A DNA stretch of 64,000 bases. Origin: Astrothelium macrocarpum (lineage: Eukaryota > Ascomycota > Dothideomycetes > Trypetheliales > Trypetheliaceae). The stretch is from positions 1 through 64,000 of the forward strand of contig JAGEMR010000064.1 in the NCBI GenBank assembly GCA_021030915.1, given 5' to 3'. The notes under the pieces were generated by a model. It was not told where the DNA came from, made no database searches, and worked only from the letters and a program-made list of their open reading frames with translations. This document shows, piece after piece, positions 8,422 through 19,742 of this stretch. The stretch's first letter is position 1. Each line of letters opens with the position of its first letter. The position numbers were made by a program, and so were the translations under genes.

Positions 8422-11400
8422 GACGAAAGGAGACTGATTTTTGCTGACGCTAGAGAAAAGAAAGATGAACTGCGCCGTTGAGATGCTGCAAAACAAAAAA
8501 GTCGATTGGGTATCACGGTGTTTAATTAGACAAGGGAGACGGATTAGGAACGGGAGTCCAGCTCCGAGCGTCAGTGGCAAGCTGAGCGAAGATCGGAAAA
8601 GAGAAAAGCCGCCAAAGCGTTGATGAGACTAAAGAAAGAATGCGATGAGAGCCCAAGGAACACCTGAAGATGAGTTGAGGCGGAGCAAGAGATACTTATG
8701 GCTGGGGAGATATGTTCAACAGTAGCCAAGCAAGTCGGATCGACATGCAAGCGCCCAATCTAGCGCGGTCACATTTGAAACAAGACAAACAGGCCGGAAA
8801 TGGGGTCACCTTTTCCCAAGAGGGCATTTTGGGGCTCATAGGGAGTCGCCCTGCGGGCCGGCGAGAACGACGAAACATCTGGGGAAAGGTTCGATGAGGG
8901 TTAGCCGACTTCCCGGTTAGTATTTGGGCCGGGTGGCTAGGCCTCAGCGCAACGTCTCCGTCCGTCAAACAGCAAATCGCGCTGAGAGAGAAGCGTCGCA
9001 AGTGGAAGCGCTCGTAATCCGGTAGAGAGCGAGATGCAGCGACACGCTTACAGCCGTGGGTCCGGCCCGTTTCATCTTACCAGCCGCCAGAGCTGTTCCT
9101 GGCGCTGAAGTATTTTGGGGCAGTGTCGCCAGACCTGGCGATAGTTTCAGCGCGTAGTCTATGACAGAGTGGATGCCAAAGTCGTGGTTGGGCGGACGTG
9201 GGCGCTTCGGCCTGGAGACGCGCATCTGGCCCGTCATTGGTCGAATGTTTATGCAGGTACATGCAGCAGGTACCTTAGCCTACGAAACATCGAAGAGTCA
9301 TACCTCCCGCACAAAGTCGATTGGGAGCGAACCTCGTTCTTGTCCATTTGTCGAAACTTGGTGCATTTATGCTGGAATGAGTCACTGTCGAGATAAACAC
9401 CGACGCGCGATGCACGCGTTTAGCTCGTGGTATAAACAGAAGAGATGGGACATCGCGAGGCCACCCCACGTCTGCGGAACCTGAGCTGCCATCTCCCCAC
9501 AGCCTGCGAGCGCTGACGGATGAGCCACCAAGCCTTGTCTAGCTGAATTAGCAGGACACATGACATTCCGGTCACACAATCGACACTCAAACTTTGTACG
9601 GGCGCTTCGTGAAGATCGCATATCATCATTTCCCTGGCGCCCTCTTCTGGTGAGGAGACCTAATAATAATAGCCGCTTGACCAAGCGACGTCTGAAATAC
9701 GCGCTGCACTGACGAGCCTCACCAAGCGTGGTTCTGCAATAATCTGGAAAATGCCGCAAATAAGACGGTTTCAGGACTAGCTGATCGACGTGAGGCTCTA
9801 CCCCCAATTTGCCACGAAACATTCAATCCATTCGCTGCTGCCCTCGAAACCGGTCATCGAAACATGCAATCGTCCTCGTGATGATACGAAACTCTCCTTC
9901 GAATAATGCTTCTAGCGCTATGCCATACCTTCTGCTTCATCTATGTCTGAATAAGCGCTTTTATTACATATGATGCAACCTTTATGCGCAGTAGTCGGCA
10001 ACACCAGCAAACTTGGACGCAATGTAGAGCTGTTCTCTAAATAGCACCATGGATCAAAGTCAGATGAAAGGAGGATCAACATGAATGCCCCAAAACATTC
10101 CTAGATACCACTGATGAGCATTACGTGGCTTTGAACGTCTCCAATGGCCTGGCTACTAATAATAAAGCGCTTGGGTGGCGGCTGGGTAAACTTACGAGAA
10201 GGCATGAACAGAAAAGGAGCATCCTATAATTCAGCAGCAGTTTCATTGTAGTACACTTTTCAAATGCATGTCTGAATGTTCAGAAGTCGCGATCCCACGA
10301 GATTGCGTGGCGAATGAAAACCAAGCATCGCTCAGGAAGGATGGCGAAAGACAAATGGTAGTGGAAATTAGTTCGGTGAAAATTACTATGTAGCAAGATT
10401 AACGTTGCGACATTAATGTTGAAATGCTTTGGAGGACGGAGGTCGGGCAAAGCTTCGAATGCCACATGTAGGTATCTCCCATGACCGCTTTCGTGGCGCT
10501 AACAGCTTGTCAAGGATTTCCAATGAGCTTGGAACTTGCGGTCCAAAACTCCTGATAGTTACATGCAGCGGGCTAAAGGGAGATAAGGTTATCAGGCCTA
10601 CTTGATGTGGCAAAGGATTCGTCCTATTCCATGGCTAGCACCGCCACAGGGATTTGACTTCGCCATATTTGAGCCATGCAAAATACTATGTATATTAAAT
10701 CCACTTCGCAATGATCAGCATGGGCATCAAGTACCGATTTTTTAATTAGATTCGGGATTAAAAGGATTAAAATCTTTTCATGCACTATTTAAAACATTTC
10801 ATGCTCTTCTAGATGTATGTGAGTCGAGTGGCCTGGGTGCTTTTCAAAAAACGTAGGTCAATGAGGACCTAGAGAGAGTGGCAAATACAAGGGGCGCAAT
10901 GGAATCCCGCTCTGAAAGGCTCCGAACTCGGGTTCCAAACCACAGGGTGAATGATTCTCAGCGATAAAAGAAAAGTGAAATTTAAAGTCGCGTGATAAGC
11001 TGAGATGGAATCCGACTCAAATGATATCTTGGGCGAATGCCAAGTTGCTCAGTGTGCTATTGGGCCATGATTGACCACGTCAATTCACAACGTCCTTTGG
11101 TCTCCTGCACGCATCCTCGTCTTTGCATAAAGTCGTGTCCCGGTCACAATATTATACACAATCATATCATGGTGAAGAATAAAAAATCAAGCAAATGGAA
11201 ATTTCCATATTGGTCCCCTGAAGCTGAAATGGCCCGACAGAAAAAAGAAAGCCTCGGTCCGGAATTCGCCCGAGAGATGCGCGCAAAGACATCAATTATC
11301 GCGGCAAGGATACTCCTTGCCCAATGCCACATCTTAGCCAGCACATCCACACTTCGTCCAAGCCCGATCAGCTGAGCCTGATTGCCCTCGTACGATGTTG

Positions 11401-12157
11401 CAATTGTCTAGACGGTATAAGGCCTCGCTAAAGCAATTAGCCGGCCTTTATGCGCTTCTTATAGGCTGCCCTGCTGCTCTTGCAGAACGAATATGGCGAG
11501 ATCGTCCCAAACGCCAGGTCGAGTCGCGTCTTGCACGTGTGGATCCATGCCCAAGTTTCTGGATTTGGAGGCAAGATGGCTGTTTGCGGTCGCTAATAGG
11601 ACGCGTCTTCGTCATCTGATCCATGGATGCTCCTTGCTTTTGTAACTTTTCCGGTATGAGAAAACCAATGGAAAATGATTTTCATTTTGGAAAAATGTGT
11701 AATTTTCCTGCAATGGCGATCTTGCGTTTTTCTTCTTATTCCATTCATCGTTGTTGAAGTCGCCTCAGTTCGAAGTCAAGATGCTTGTGGAAAATCATCC
11801 AGCTTCGATGTCAGTATTAATGGAGAACATGACGAGCTCTGTGGAATACTGGATACAATCAAATGTAGCCTTTTCTCTGGTTTGTATTACTTCAATCAAT
11901 GCCATGTCGAGATCTGATCACTTCCCCAGCAAACACCTTCTGAGACGAAATATTGGCATAACATTAAGTTGCTATCAGACAGTCCATTCTCAGCAAAAAG
12001 GGTGTGTCGATTACGAATCTTGCATGTTCTCATACTGAAGTACCTCCAGGTTACTATTTTGCATGGTCCATATGAGGGGCGTCAGGCTATCATCATCGTA
12101 CCCACTGATTCAAAAGAGTCGGAACTCCAACCCGATCGCAGCAAACACTCTGGATTC
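8422..12157. other. Long intergenic stretch, no supported gene
   Basis: I read both strands here and found only short frames with no domain or composition signal. The longest, a 146-codon minus-strand frame at 9382-9822, has no recognisable features. The segment up to about 8700 is presumably the promoter and leader of the minus-strand gene ending at 8421. Confidence 0.55.
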
Positions 12158-12772
12158 ATGGATCTACCAACAGAGCTTCGCCTAAAGACCTACGAGATGC
12201 TATTCGAAGATAGTGATCCAGTTGTGCTTCGTTCGGAGCAGCCTCCCACTTTCAACACCATCCCTCCGTATTTCTTCTCTCAAAGGAACTTTGCGATCGC
12301 TGGTGTATGCCGCCAAATCCGCTTCGAGGTTCTTCCAATCATCTATGGAGGCCGGACCTTTCAAGTCGATAGTAGGCATCTCCCCGATCTTGTTGCTGAA
12401 AAATTCCTAGTCAATATTGGGAGTTTGCGAAAGCACCTTCGCTTTTTGAAGGTTGGTAGATATGCGGATAGTCTTTGGTCGCGGCCAAATATGTTTAACC
12501 GCTTTCTAACTTGTCCCAACCTCCGACATGTCCGCTTCCATGTACACGCTATCGGCAAGACACCGGAAAACTATGCAAAGTTCTTCTACAAAAGTGCTCG
12601 ACTTTGGCTTAATGCCATTGCGAAGAATAGCGGGAATAGACATTCGGCCTCGACAATGATATCATTCACCAATTTACCAGAGAGTTGGCCCGGTTCTGAC
12701 TGGAACAAGGAGGATGGGAAGAAACTGACAACGATGATCGAGGCATTGATAGAGGATGAGGCATCCTTGTAA
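12158..12772 (+). CDS. Short protein with an N-terminal LPTELRLKTYE motif (fungal F-box/2EXR-like)
   Basis: From the first in-frame ATG at 12158 the product is 204 residues starting MDLPTELRLKTYEMLFE. That opening is the hallmark of a very common family of small fungal proteins (LPxELRLxIYxxL), related to F-box-like or 2EXR domains. It is followed by a conserved-type CRQIRFEVLPIIYGGRTFQV segment and a leucine-rich middle (LRKHLRFLKVG, CPNLRHVRFHV). The frame is open upstream to 11969 without an ATG, so an upstream exon may exist. A diverged paralogue follows at 13388 on the same strand, with an alignable order of motifs. Function is unknown; an SCF adaptor role is only a guess. Confidence 0.65.
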   Translation: MDLPTELRLKTYEMLFEDSDPVVLRSEQPPTFNTIPPYFFSQRNFAIAGVCRQIRFEVLPIIYGGRTFQVDSRHLPDLVAEKFLVNIGSLRKHLRFLKVGRYADSLWSRPNMFNRFLTCPNLRHVRFHVHAIGKTPENYAKFFYKSARLWLNAIAKNSGNRHSASTMISFTNLPESWPGSDWNKEDGKKLTTMIEALIEDEASL

Positions 12773-13162
12773 AGAATAAACAGCTCAGCCTCGCCTCCTT
12801 CTCTACCCGAAAGTAGAGCTCTCTCCGGCTGTAGTCGTTCCACCGCAGTCATAACATATCAAGAGATTCACGAGGCCTCGGGCTGGAGTCAGCCTCGAAC
12901 TGAGTCATTGCGTTCGGCCACGGGGCTCGACAGCCCAGGGATAGCCTTGGCGAGGTCAAAGTGATAACATGGCTTTCGGCGTCACACAGTGACTCAAAAC
13001 GCTGCGGAGAGTGTTTATATATGAGCAACTTGCGACTCGTGAGTCAATCTTGGATAGATTCATTGTCTGGAAATGCTTTCATTGATTGTCCTAGTCTAAT
13101 CCAACTTGTAGATTCCTCCTCTATTGTTTCTCATCGTTCCTTTACTTACAGCACATGCAAAA

Positions 13163-13377
13163 ATGAACGAAGCGGTACCAGGCAAAGACGTCAATCTCTC
13201 TGGCGTATCCATGAAGTTCTGTGTTGACCCGCACATTTCTTTCGTAAGTAATATGATCTCAACGTGGATATTGATCACTAAGAAGCTTATTAGTTCGATG
13301 CGTCGGTTGGCAAACTTGTTCAGCGCATTACAATTAAACATGACGAGTGCTTCAAGCTTCAGATGGTAATTAATACA
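13163..13377 (+). CDS. Possible small spliced gene or upstream exon
   Basis: An ATG at 13163 opens 27 codons (MNEAVPGKDVNLSGVSMKFC...), followed by a well-formed 50-nt intron at 13244-13293 (GTAAGT, CACTAAG branch, TTAG). The joined exon then reads FDASVGKLVQRITIKHDECF, which looks protein-like, before running on across the start of the next gene in another frame. It could be a small protein, or a spliced leader exon of the 13388 gene. Low confidence. Confidence 0.25.
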
Positions 13378-13387
13378 CTCTCACAAG

Positions 13388-14125
13388 ATGACCATCCCTT
13401 ACAAAATTCAGCGTCTCCCTCAAGCCGAATCACCAGTCAGCTGCCGTGTACTATCCATCGAGAGCCAACCATCCTTCCCATTTGTGAATTTGCCAGCAGA
13501 GATCCGCCTCAGAGTCTACGGCTACGTACTACACGAGATTAAAAACGCCTCTGTTTCATATTCCTTGTCGATCATCATGGCGTTGAAATCAAGAGTAAAG
13601 CTACCGATTATGCGGATATCACGACAAATCCGGCACGAAGTCCTTCCTCTTCTGTTTGAACACGAGAGCTTTACCTTGGCGGATGAGGACGAAGTTCACC
13701 ATTTCAGTCATGCGCTACTTGACCACCACGTTACACGTATCCGGGAAGTACATCTCAATGAGTACCAAAGGTATCTCAACGAGTCTAGGAGGTTAAGACT
13801 TTTTAACGCGTTGAAGAGATTTCCGTTTCTGCAGAGTATTCGTATATCGAATATATACCATAGGGAATACGATCAGAAGACAGCGGAGACATTCTACAAC
13901 GAAGCCAGACCTTGGATCCATCATGTCGCCTTGGCTCATGGAAATAAGCTGGCAGCACTGGACATGCTGCATGTTAGATGCGATGAGCCGTTTCACGGAT
14001 ACGGAGATGATGCTGCTGCACTTGATTTCAAGGAAGTTCTTAGGGTTCTTATTGGTCAAGATCGCATTCTCGAGAACTGGTTCTCCATCGCGCGCAAGTC
14101 CGGAGCCGACGAAAAGATGGTGTGA
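13388..14125 (+). CDS. Short protein with an NLPAEIRLRVYGYVL motif, paralogue of the 12158 gene
   Basis: This is a 245-residue frame with a true ATG. Residues about 33-50 carry FVNLPAEIRLRVYGYVLHE, the family signature shared with the gene 600 bp upstream. Next come ISRQIRHEVLPLLFEHESFTL, matching its IRFEVLPIIYGGRTF segment, and a similar FxSARxWLxxIA / FYNEARPWIHHVALAHGNK block. The order of blocks shows the two are tandem paralogues, well diverged. The N-terminal 30 residues are not conserved. No catalytic motif is visible. Families of this type are large, lineage-specific and mostly uncharacterised in ascomycetes. Confidence 0.7.
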   Translation: MTIPYKIQRLPQAESPVSCRVLSIESQPSFPFVNLPAEIRLRVYGYVLHEIKNASVSYSLSIIMALKSRVKLPIMRISRQIRHEVLPLLFEHESFTLADEDEVHHFSHALLDHHVTRIREVHLNEYQRYLNESRRLRLFNALKRFPFLQSIRISNIYHREYDQKTAETFYNEARPWIHHVALAHGNKLAALDMLHVRCDEPFHGYGDDAAALDFKEVLRVLIGQDRILENWFSIARKSGADEKMV

Positions 14126-15109
14126 ACTTGATATGTTACCACATACTTCCCTCTGGTGTTCATGGTAACCAAAATAAAGTGTGAATCGTTGAGGTGGTAC
14201 TACGGCGATCAGATAGAAATGTGAAATTTTAGTTTGACTCATTCATCCTGTCGTCAACCTCATATCCTACATGCGCTCAATCAATAACGATCAGTTCGTA
14301 GGCTTCTCGGAATGGGCACCTTTGATCGACGAAATGAATGCGATGGCCTATCACAAAGTAGATTTCGGTAGCAAAACACTGTTGGGCATAAGGTTTCTTT
14401 AGGTCTGGACTCTCGGCATTGTAGTAAGAATGTCATGACTGCTAGCGATACATCTAGCAGACTGGAAATCGGGTGATCATTGTGCTAGGGACTCGGCGGC
14501 CGGATTCGCTGCTTAGGCACGGTTTCAATACTTATTGGGTGGGTAATACGTATTCTCTGTCTTATCTGATTTGACTCGAAGAAGATCAGATCTCTTGATT
14601 GAGCAAGGATCTAAACAGATGCCGAATTTTGAACTTGTCTTTACTTCCTTTAGGTGACTCATAAGTGCTCGATCTGGTCCACAAGGCTTGTATAAACTCG
14701 ATATTGGCAATGTACCCAGTACCTTTCTACAGTGATCATTGCCAAGTAAGGGTTACGCTCTTCCTAACCTGGGCTTAGCTGCTATCAGCCCTACCCGTAG
14801 TGGCGCTTTTCTTGTGACCAGAAACCTCCCAGATCAAGAAGCGTGAGGAATGTGCCCAGACCATTACAACCAGACTGTTGCCTTTCGTTCTCGCACTACA
14901 ATTACCATATATGGCGTCGGAATTCCGAGTCCGAGTGTCTTCCGTCACCGAATGGTTTAGCTGCCTTCTTGGATCTCTGAGCGCGTCTTCCCGCGCCGCA
15001 GCTGAGGCTTCAGAGCCTGGAAAGCTGCGCCGCATGTAAACGATAGCTCGTGCTCCGACACGCTAGCCGAGAGATCCAACGTCTCATTGCTCTTGGTTAT
15101 GACTCGGTA
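14126..15109. other. Intergenic with a repeat fragment
   Basis: It contains a family A fragment at 14653-14736 and otherwise only short frames without protein character. Confidence 0.55.
14653..14736 (+). repeat. Family A element fragment
   Basis: GGTGACTCATAAGTGCTCGA, then GGTCCACAAGGC, GATATTGGCAATGTACCCAG and CTACAGTG. It aligns along its length with 5377-5459 with about 12% mismatch, many of them transitions. Confidence 0.7.
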
Positions 15110-15270
15110 GACCTCTCGCTTAACTGATATGACCTCTCAAAGTCCTAAGCTGATTCGACCTCTCACCTTGAGAGGTCAGGTGAGCGAATTGAGAGGTCAC
15201 TTAGAGAGATTTTCTGAGGCGTTCGAGTCGCATCAAGTTTTGAGCGGTCACATCAGCTAAGCGAGAGGTC
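15110..15270. repeat. Family C inverted-repeat element (MITE-like)
   Basis: The left end GACCTCTCGCTTAACTGATA and the reverse complement of the right end, GACCTCTCGCTTAGCTGATG, match over about 33 bp. Internally there are further CGACCTCTCA, TGAGAGGTCA and GAGAGGTCAC half-sites, so the element is a set of inverted GACCTCTC units. An 11-bp direct repeat, CATTGCTCTTG, lies at 15085-15095 and again at 15288-15298. It could be a target duplication of a larger insertion, or chance. No coding capacity. Confidence 0.7.
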
Positions 15271-15276
15271 GGGTGA

Positions 15277-15651
15277 AGCACAAACTCCATTGCTCTTGTC
15301 GAGCCATTCTACTCTAGCAGGTGGACGCTATGCGTGCCTGGAACTCTGCAACTCTACAAAGAGGAGTTTCAGATTCGGCGAGCGGCGAAAGCTGAGTTCG
15401 TTGACGCACTCGAAATATTTGGAGAGGTGGTCGAGATGTTAGGCGGCTACAAGCGCCCACCAAGCAAGGAGAGGTGCCCGGCGGCGGTACGCCGGTACCG
15501 CACGTTTCAAAGACTTCTGGACGAGGGAAAGCTGAGGGCGCATCCGACACAGATACTGCCAGGAGGATTAGAAGGGATCCCAGAGGGCTTGCGGTTGTTG
15601 AAATCGGGTAGTGCGTCAGGTAAGAAGTTGACGGTGCTCGTCGACGGGTAG
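15277..15651 (+). pseudogene. 5'-truncated zinc-type alcohol dehydrogenase/oxidoreductase (MDR) fragment
   Basis: An open stretch with no ATG reads LQLYKEEFQIRRAAKAEF, then EIFGEVVEMLGGYKRP, LDEGKLRAHPTQILPGG and EGLRLLKSGSASGKKL, ending VLVDG and a stop. The final segment is the characteristic C-terminus of medium-chain dehydrogenases/reductases (EGxxLLxxGxxSGKKLV). The roughly 230 residues that should precede it, including the NAD(P)-binding fold, are absent. The frame meets a stop at 15274, directly beside the right end of the family C repeat at 15270. I infer that insertion or deletion around that element removed the 5' part. It lies 4 kb upstream of an O-methyltransferase and may be a relic of the same metabolic locus. 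Confidence 0.6.
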
Positions 15652-18600
15652 ACCGTACGCTACGACCAAGAACTCTATGGATAGTAAGAACAAACCTGAA
15701 ATGCCCTAGTAGTCGTACATAACTCAGCATCCCACCATGTCTGGTAGCCCAGAATCTCTGGCGTTGTATCCTAGAACCATCACCATGCAGTTGATGCAGC
15801 ATCGTATCCTCATTCTTTGATGAGCTGCCCACATAGCCAGTACCAACTGCCGCATATTGTCCTAGATTTGTACTGCTCGGTGCTCGACAGAGTGCTGTAG
15901 GATCCTTTAGGACTGGCAATGACGGAACAAGGTCAGGTGTGGGACAGTTCCAGGGCGGATGCAGGGCCGATATCTTGAGAAATGGCGACGATAGTGTCAT
16001 GACAACTTCTAGAAGCTGAGTACCAGAGGACCATATCGTGGGATACCTGAGAAGCGTAGACGGTAAGACAGGGGCGTCTAAATTTGCGGTGGTAAGGTTC
16101 TGAGAGGTGTGCCTTTTTTTTCCCTCTGAGCGAACCGAATCTGCAACTGCGGCTAGCCGGATTAGGCAGAGGAAAGAGTACGAGTCCCGCGTCAAACAAT
16201 CGTACCAGAATTGGGGCCTGCAAATCATAACGGATACTAATTATCGTATCATTTGTTGATGGATGGTTAGATGTCTCCAATATTTCCTGACTTAGCAAAT
16301 CATCAGTATCCACATGCCCGTTTGTACCACCAATCAGTATCCAAGGAGATGGCGCGGTCCATAGCTGTCTAGATCCAGGTACGATAAAGCTTCAAAGTTC
16401 AATGAGGATGACGGGGCCAAATAGCATCTTCCCCATTTGAGGCGGCTAGCGAGACAAGACTTTTTGGTAAGAGACCCTTGGACTTGATGGTAGAATACTA
16501 ATGTCGCCGAACATGACCTACGAAGCACCCGCCTGTGCCTCACAACTTGATGTGACCACGCAAGTCTGGTTCAAGATTTCTCGATTGAGGCCCTCTAGAA
16601 ACATCCAAATGTGCTATAGGTAAAATGATCTTGGCCCTGCACCATTACATTAATGGCAAACCGCCATGCACATCGAACGACTTGTTCATCAACGGTTCAA
16701 ACTTCTTGAAGGCCGTTCTGGGCCTCCGAATCCGGTAGTGAGACCAATGTTACGGACACAATACAAAACCTAGGCAAATGGCCCCAGAATTAGCCAGGTG
16801 CCACAAACAGATGTATACCCAACGTCCCAGGAGGTCGGCTTAAAAGCGGCGACGAAGTTGGAGGAGCAGCATGCTGTGTAGCTGCCGTACTGAACCGGGA
16901 CAAGTGATCATCGGCAATGTGTACGAAACCAAATATGAGAGTTCGATGTCTGTGAGTGGAACATATCGAGGTATCAATGTTGACGTCTAGACCTCCAAGC
17001 AATTTGAAGGGGAAACATATTGCCAAGCCACTCAAAAGCTCAACAGACTACCCAGCGTATGTTTTGATGACTCAAGTCGAATTGACGTCCTCGCTGAGGC
17101 CCTTTTTGACGGCAGACGCATTCCAAATATCTTTAACCTAAATTTTTTAAAGGTCTGTTGGGCTTGTGTTGAGAACAGCGACAGTATTGGCTTAGCAGGT
17201 GCTTATCAGATGAACAAGCCCAGGAGCCCTAAAGACACTTACGAAGTATTTGATAGCATGGCAGAGGACGAGAAGGATGTAGGCAGTAGTTTGGTATAGG
17301 ATAGGCAACCTTTCTTAACCCAAGCTTTTGAAACAGTCTTCTAGAATATGGTCTTGACTGATAGATGTTGGCTTATATTTTCGTATCGAGAGCCCTTCTA
17401 GCCATGTGAGTGTCCTCGGCGATTGTTTTCATTCTGATATCCATTCAGTGAGGATTTGCGAGACGATGGGACTGGGATGGAGTGCACGGCAACGTGTTGA
17501 CCCAGGTTACTCTTGACCCAAGATGCAACGCCAATAACAAATGTGGGGAATCTGAAGGCATTCTCCGTAACTGTCAAAAGGGCTCTCGAATTTGCACGGA
17601 AGATGTCAGGGAGAGGCAAAAGTGGTAACGTGCGGGCGCATTTCTCCCACGTTGAGGTTCCGCTGCATGTCAGATTTAGGCTGAGGGTAATCGTTTTTTT
17701 TTTCTTTTCGATGCTGTCAGCCTCATCGGCAGCTTATTCTCGAGTATCATTAGGAGTCAGGGTAATGGTACTACGGAAAGTTCTCCGTGAAAAGGCATTC
17801 GAAGGAGTAGCGTCGCCAGAGCCGATGAGATTTTGGGAGGAGCCAGCGACGTGGTAAACGCCGCTACTGATTGCAGTAGGGAATGTCATAGACTGTAATG
17901 ATTCGAGAATTAGCACTGAGCATATTCGGGGGATCTCCAGTGTACTTTCTAGCCATGAAAATGGGAAGGCAGTCTCATCCAAAACCGTCCCGAAGAGCGG
18001 TGACATCTGTTTCGGTTATGTAAGAGTCTCATTGACAAGTGTCTTGTGAGCCATATCCGCCGTGCTTCGTGTCAGTTCTTGCTAAGCACCTCTCTCTTTT
18101 GTCGTGGCACACTTGTTGACGTGGCAGCTTGCTTTATCGGTGATGTGGTAGAGTAGGAATTGGATCCGGTAGAGATATACAACGGTTACCCGACTAGCAT
18201 TGACCAACCTTTCGAATGTCCTTATAGCCAATCATGGAGACCATTATTAGGAAATGTAGAGCCATGTTGTAACTTTCCAAGGCTTCATTAAGGGCTAGCT
18301 AAACGAGCATGTTAAACGTGTGGAGCTAATCGAGGTATGCGAGGACGTTCCTTTAGATAGCTTCAAGCACTCGGCCAGAGATTGAATGCACATGACGAGC
18401 GAGAACCTTTCCATTCAGTTCCTCTCACAATTGTCTTTGTTCACAACCTGATGATCAGGAGAACTCAGCTGGCAGCCGTACAGTATCTAAAGAACTCGCA
18501 GCTCATCTCCGTTAAGCACCATCACGATATCACGATAACACTGAGCAATCAAGCAACTAAGAGAGTGGGCACATAGTCGGTCTCATGGTAAACAATTTCC

Positions 18601-19166
18601 TTCCCCAGAGTCCTGCTCAAGGCAGAAGCAATGATGAAAAAAATGAGTAGGCCATCAAAAATTGCGCCGGTGAAGCCCCCGAAGGAGATTCAAGCCAGAT
18701 TCTCGCCGCGCTGTGCAATGCAGGAGACTCTGACTGGGTTCCGAATTCTTGAGCTCAGAAGCCCCCAACAAGGTCTGTAAATCATATTAGCCATTGAGAT
18801 TTAGGGGTTGGGAAAGGAGATCACGTGCAAGTATACTTTTTTCGAAAAAAAGAGGAACAAATTCCTCGAAGGGGTCGGAGCTGCTCTAGTATTTGCGCAC
18901 GGCGCTAGCTGACTAGCGTTATTACAAAGATTTTCTTGGGGGCTCGTGCACAGGAAACCAATGGCTTTGTTGCTGTAGTGACCTGAACAGTCCCACTATC
19001 AACAAATCAGAAAGGACCCCAATCTATTTCGATCCAAATAATCGTGTCTGCCGAACCCCTGGCCCATGTGTTCTGATGAATATGATATTGTACGGTGCGG
19101 CGAAATTGATGCACTGCCAGAACATGAGTGGTCTTCTAGCGAGTCAGGCATTTAATTTTGCAACTC
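15652..19166. other. Gene-poor stretch, no supported gene
   Basis: Frames of up to 304 codons occur (minus strand 15314-16228), but they lack domain signals and one of them runs through the dehydrogenase fragment on the other strand. Decayed genes may lie here, but none can be named. Confidence 0.5.
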
Positions 19167-19398
19167 TACCAGCGGGTGCAATGAGAAAATGTAACCCGCG
19201 ACCGCGAGGGATAATTCGTTGCACAAGTTGTTGGAAAGCCCTCAACAATGTTAGATGAGTATTTATGGAAGCCTATTTCTCGACGAGTTTGTTTACGGTT
19301 TTAGATTCTTTAACATGGTACGGTGCTCTCTCTAAGAGACTTGCGACGAAATTCTATCTCCCTTGGTCGCGGATGACATTTCCTGTTGCGAGGCGGTA
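19167..19398. mobile_element. Family B MITE, copy 1
   Basis: Left end TACCAGCGGGTGCAATGAGA pairs with the right end TTTCCTGTTGCGAGGCGGTA as an inverted repeat that extends inward about 45 bp (ACCGCGAGGGATA against TATCTCCCTTGGTCGC). ACTC flanks both sides (19163-19166 and 19399-19402), a 4-bp target duplication. 232 bp, no coding capacity. Confidence 0.75.
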
Positions 19399-19742
19399 AC
19401 TCTACTCTTTGCCTACAACACGGCCTGAACGGGATCAAGTGTGACGATAGAATCACAACGATGTCTTGTCCAAAGGACAATTACATTCTGTGTCTCAGCA
19501 TCTATCCAGGCAATATAAATTTGAGAGCTCAAAAGATCAGGACGTAGTCAAATCTCGGAGAAAGACACCTAATCTTGAATAGAACTAGTTTATGCATGGT
19601 AATGAGGCCTAGCACAATAGGTTCGCGGCCTCGATTGGCTGTGCTTGAATTCCTAACGATATACCCCGCTTATTGGGGGATGAACTCAGCCTTACGATTG
19701 CAACGATAAAGACTGATACATCTTGCGAACCTTGGTTACAAT

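Noticed and set aside
8422..8580. N-terminal extension of the Ser-rich protein
   Set aside because: The 53 residues are hydrophobic and irregular, and a better start (MYRQNTPPGT) follows; treated as 5' leader.
9382..9822. 146-codon minus-strand frame
   Set aside because: No motif, no start context, no splice partners; length is compatible with chance.
10920..10970. tRNA-like text around CGGGTTCCAAACC
   Set aside because: No acceptor or anticodon stem can be drawn around it.
15314..16228. 304-codon minus-strand open frame
   Set aside because: It overlaps the recognisable dehydrogenase fragment on the plus strand, is rich in Ser/Pro/Arg as antisense frames are, and shows no domain.
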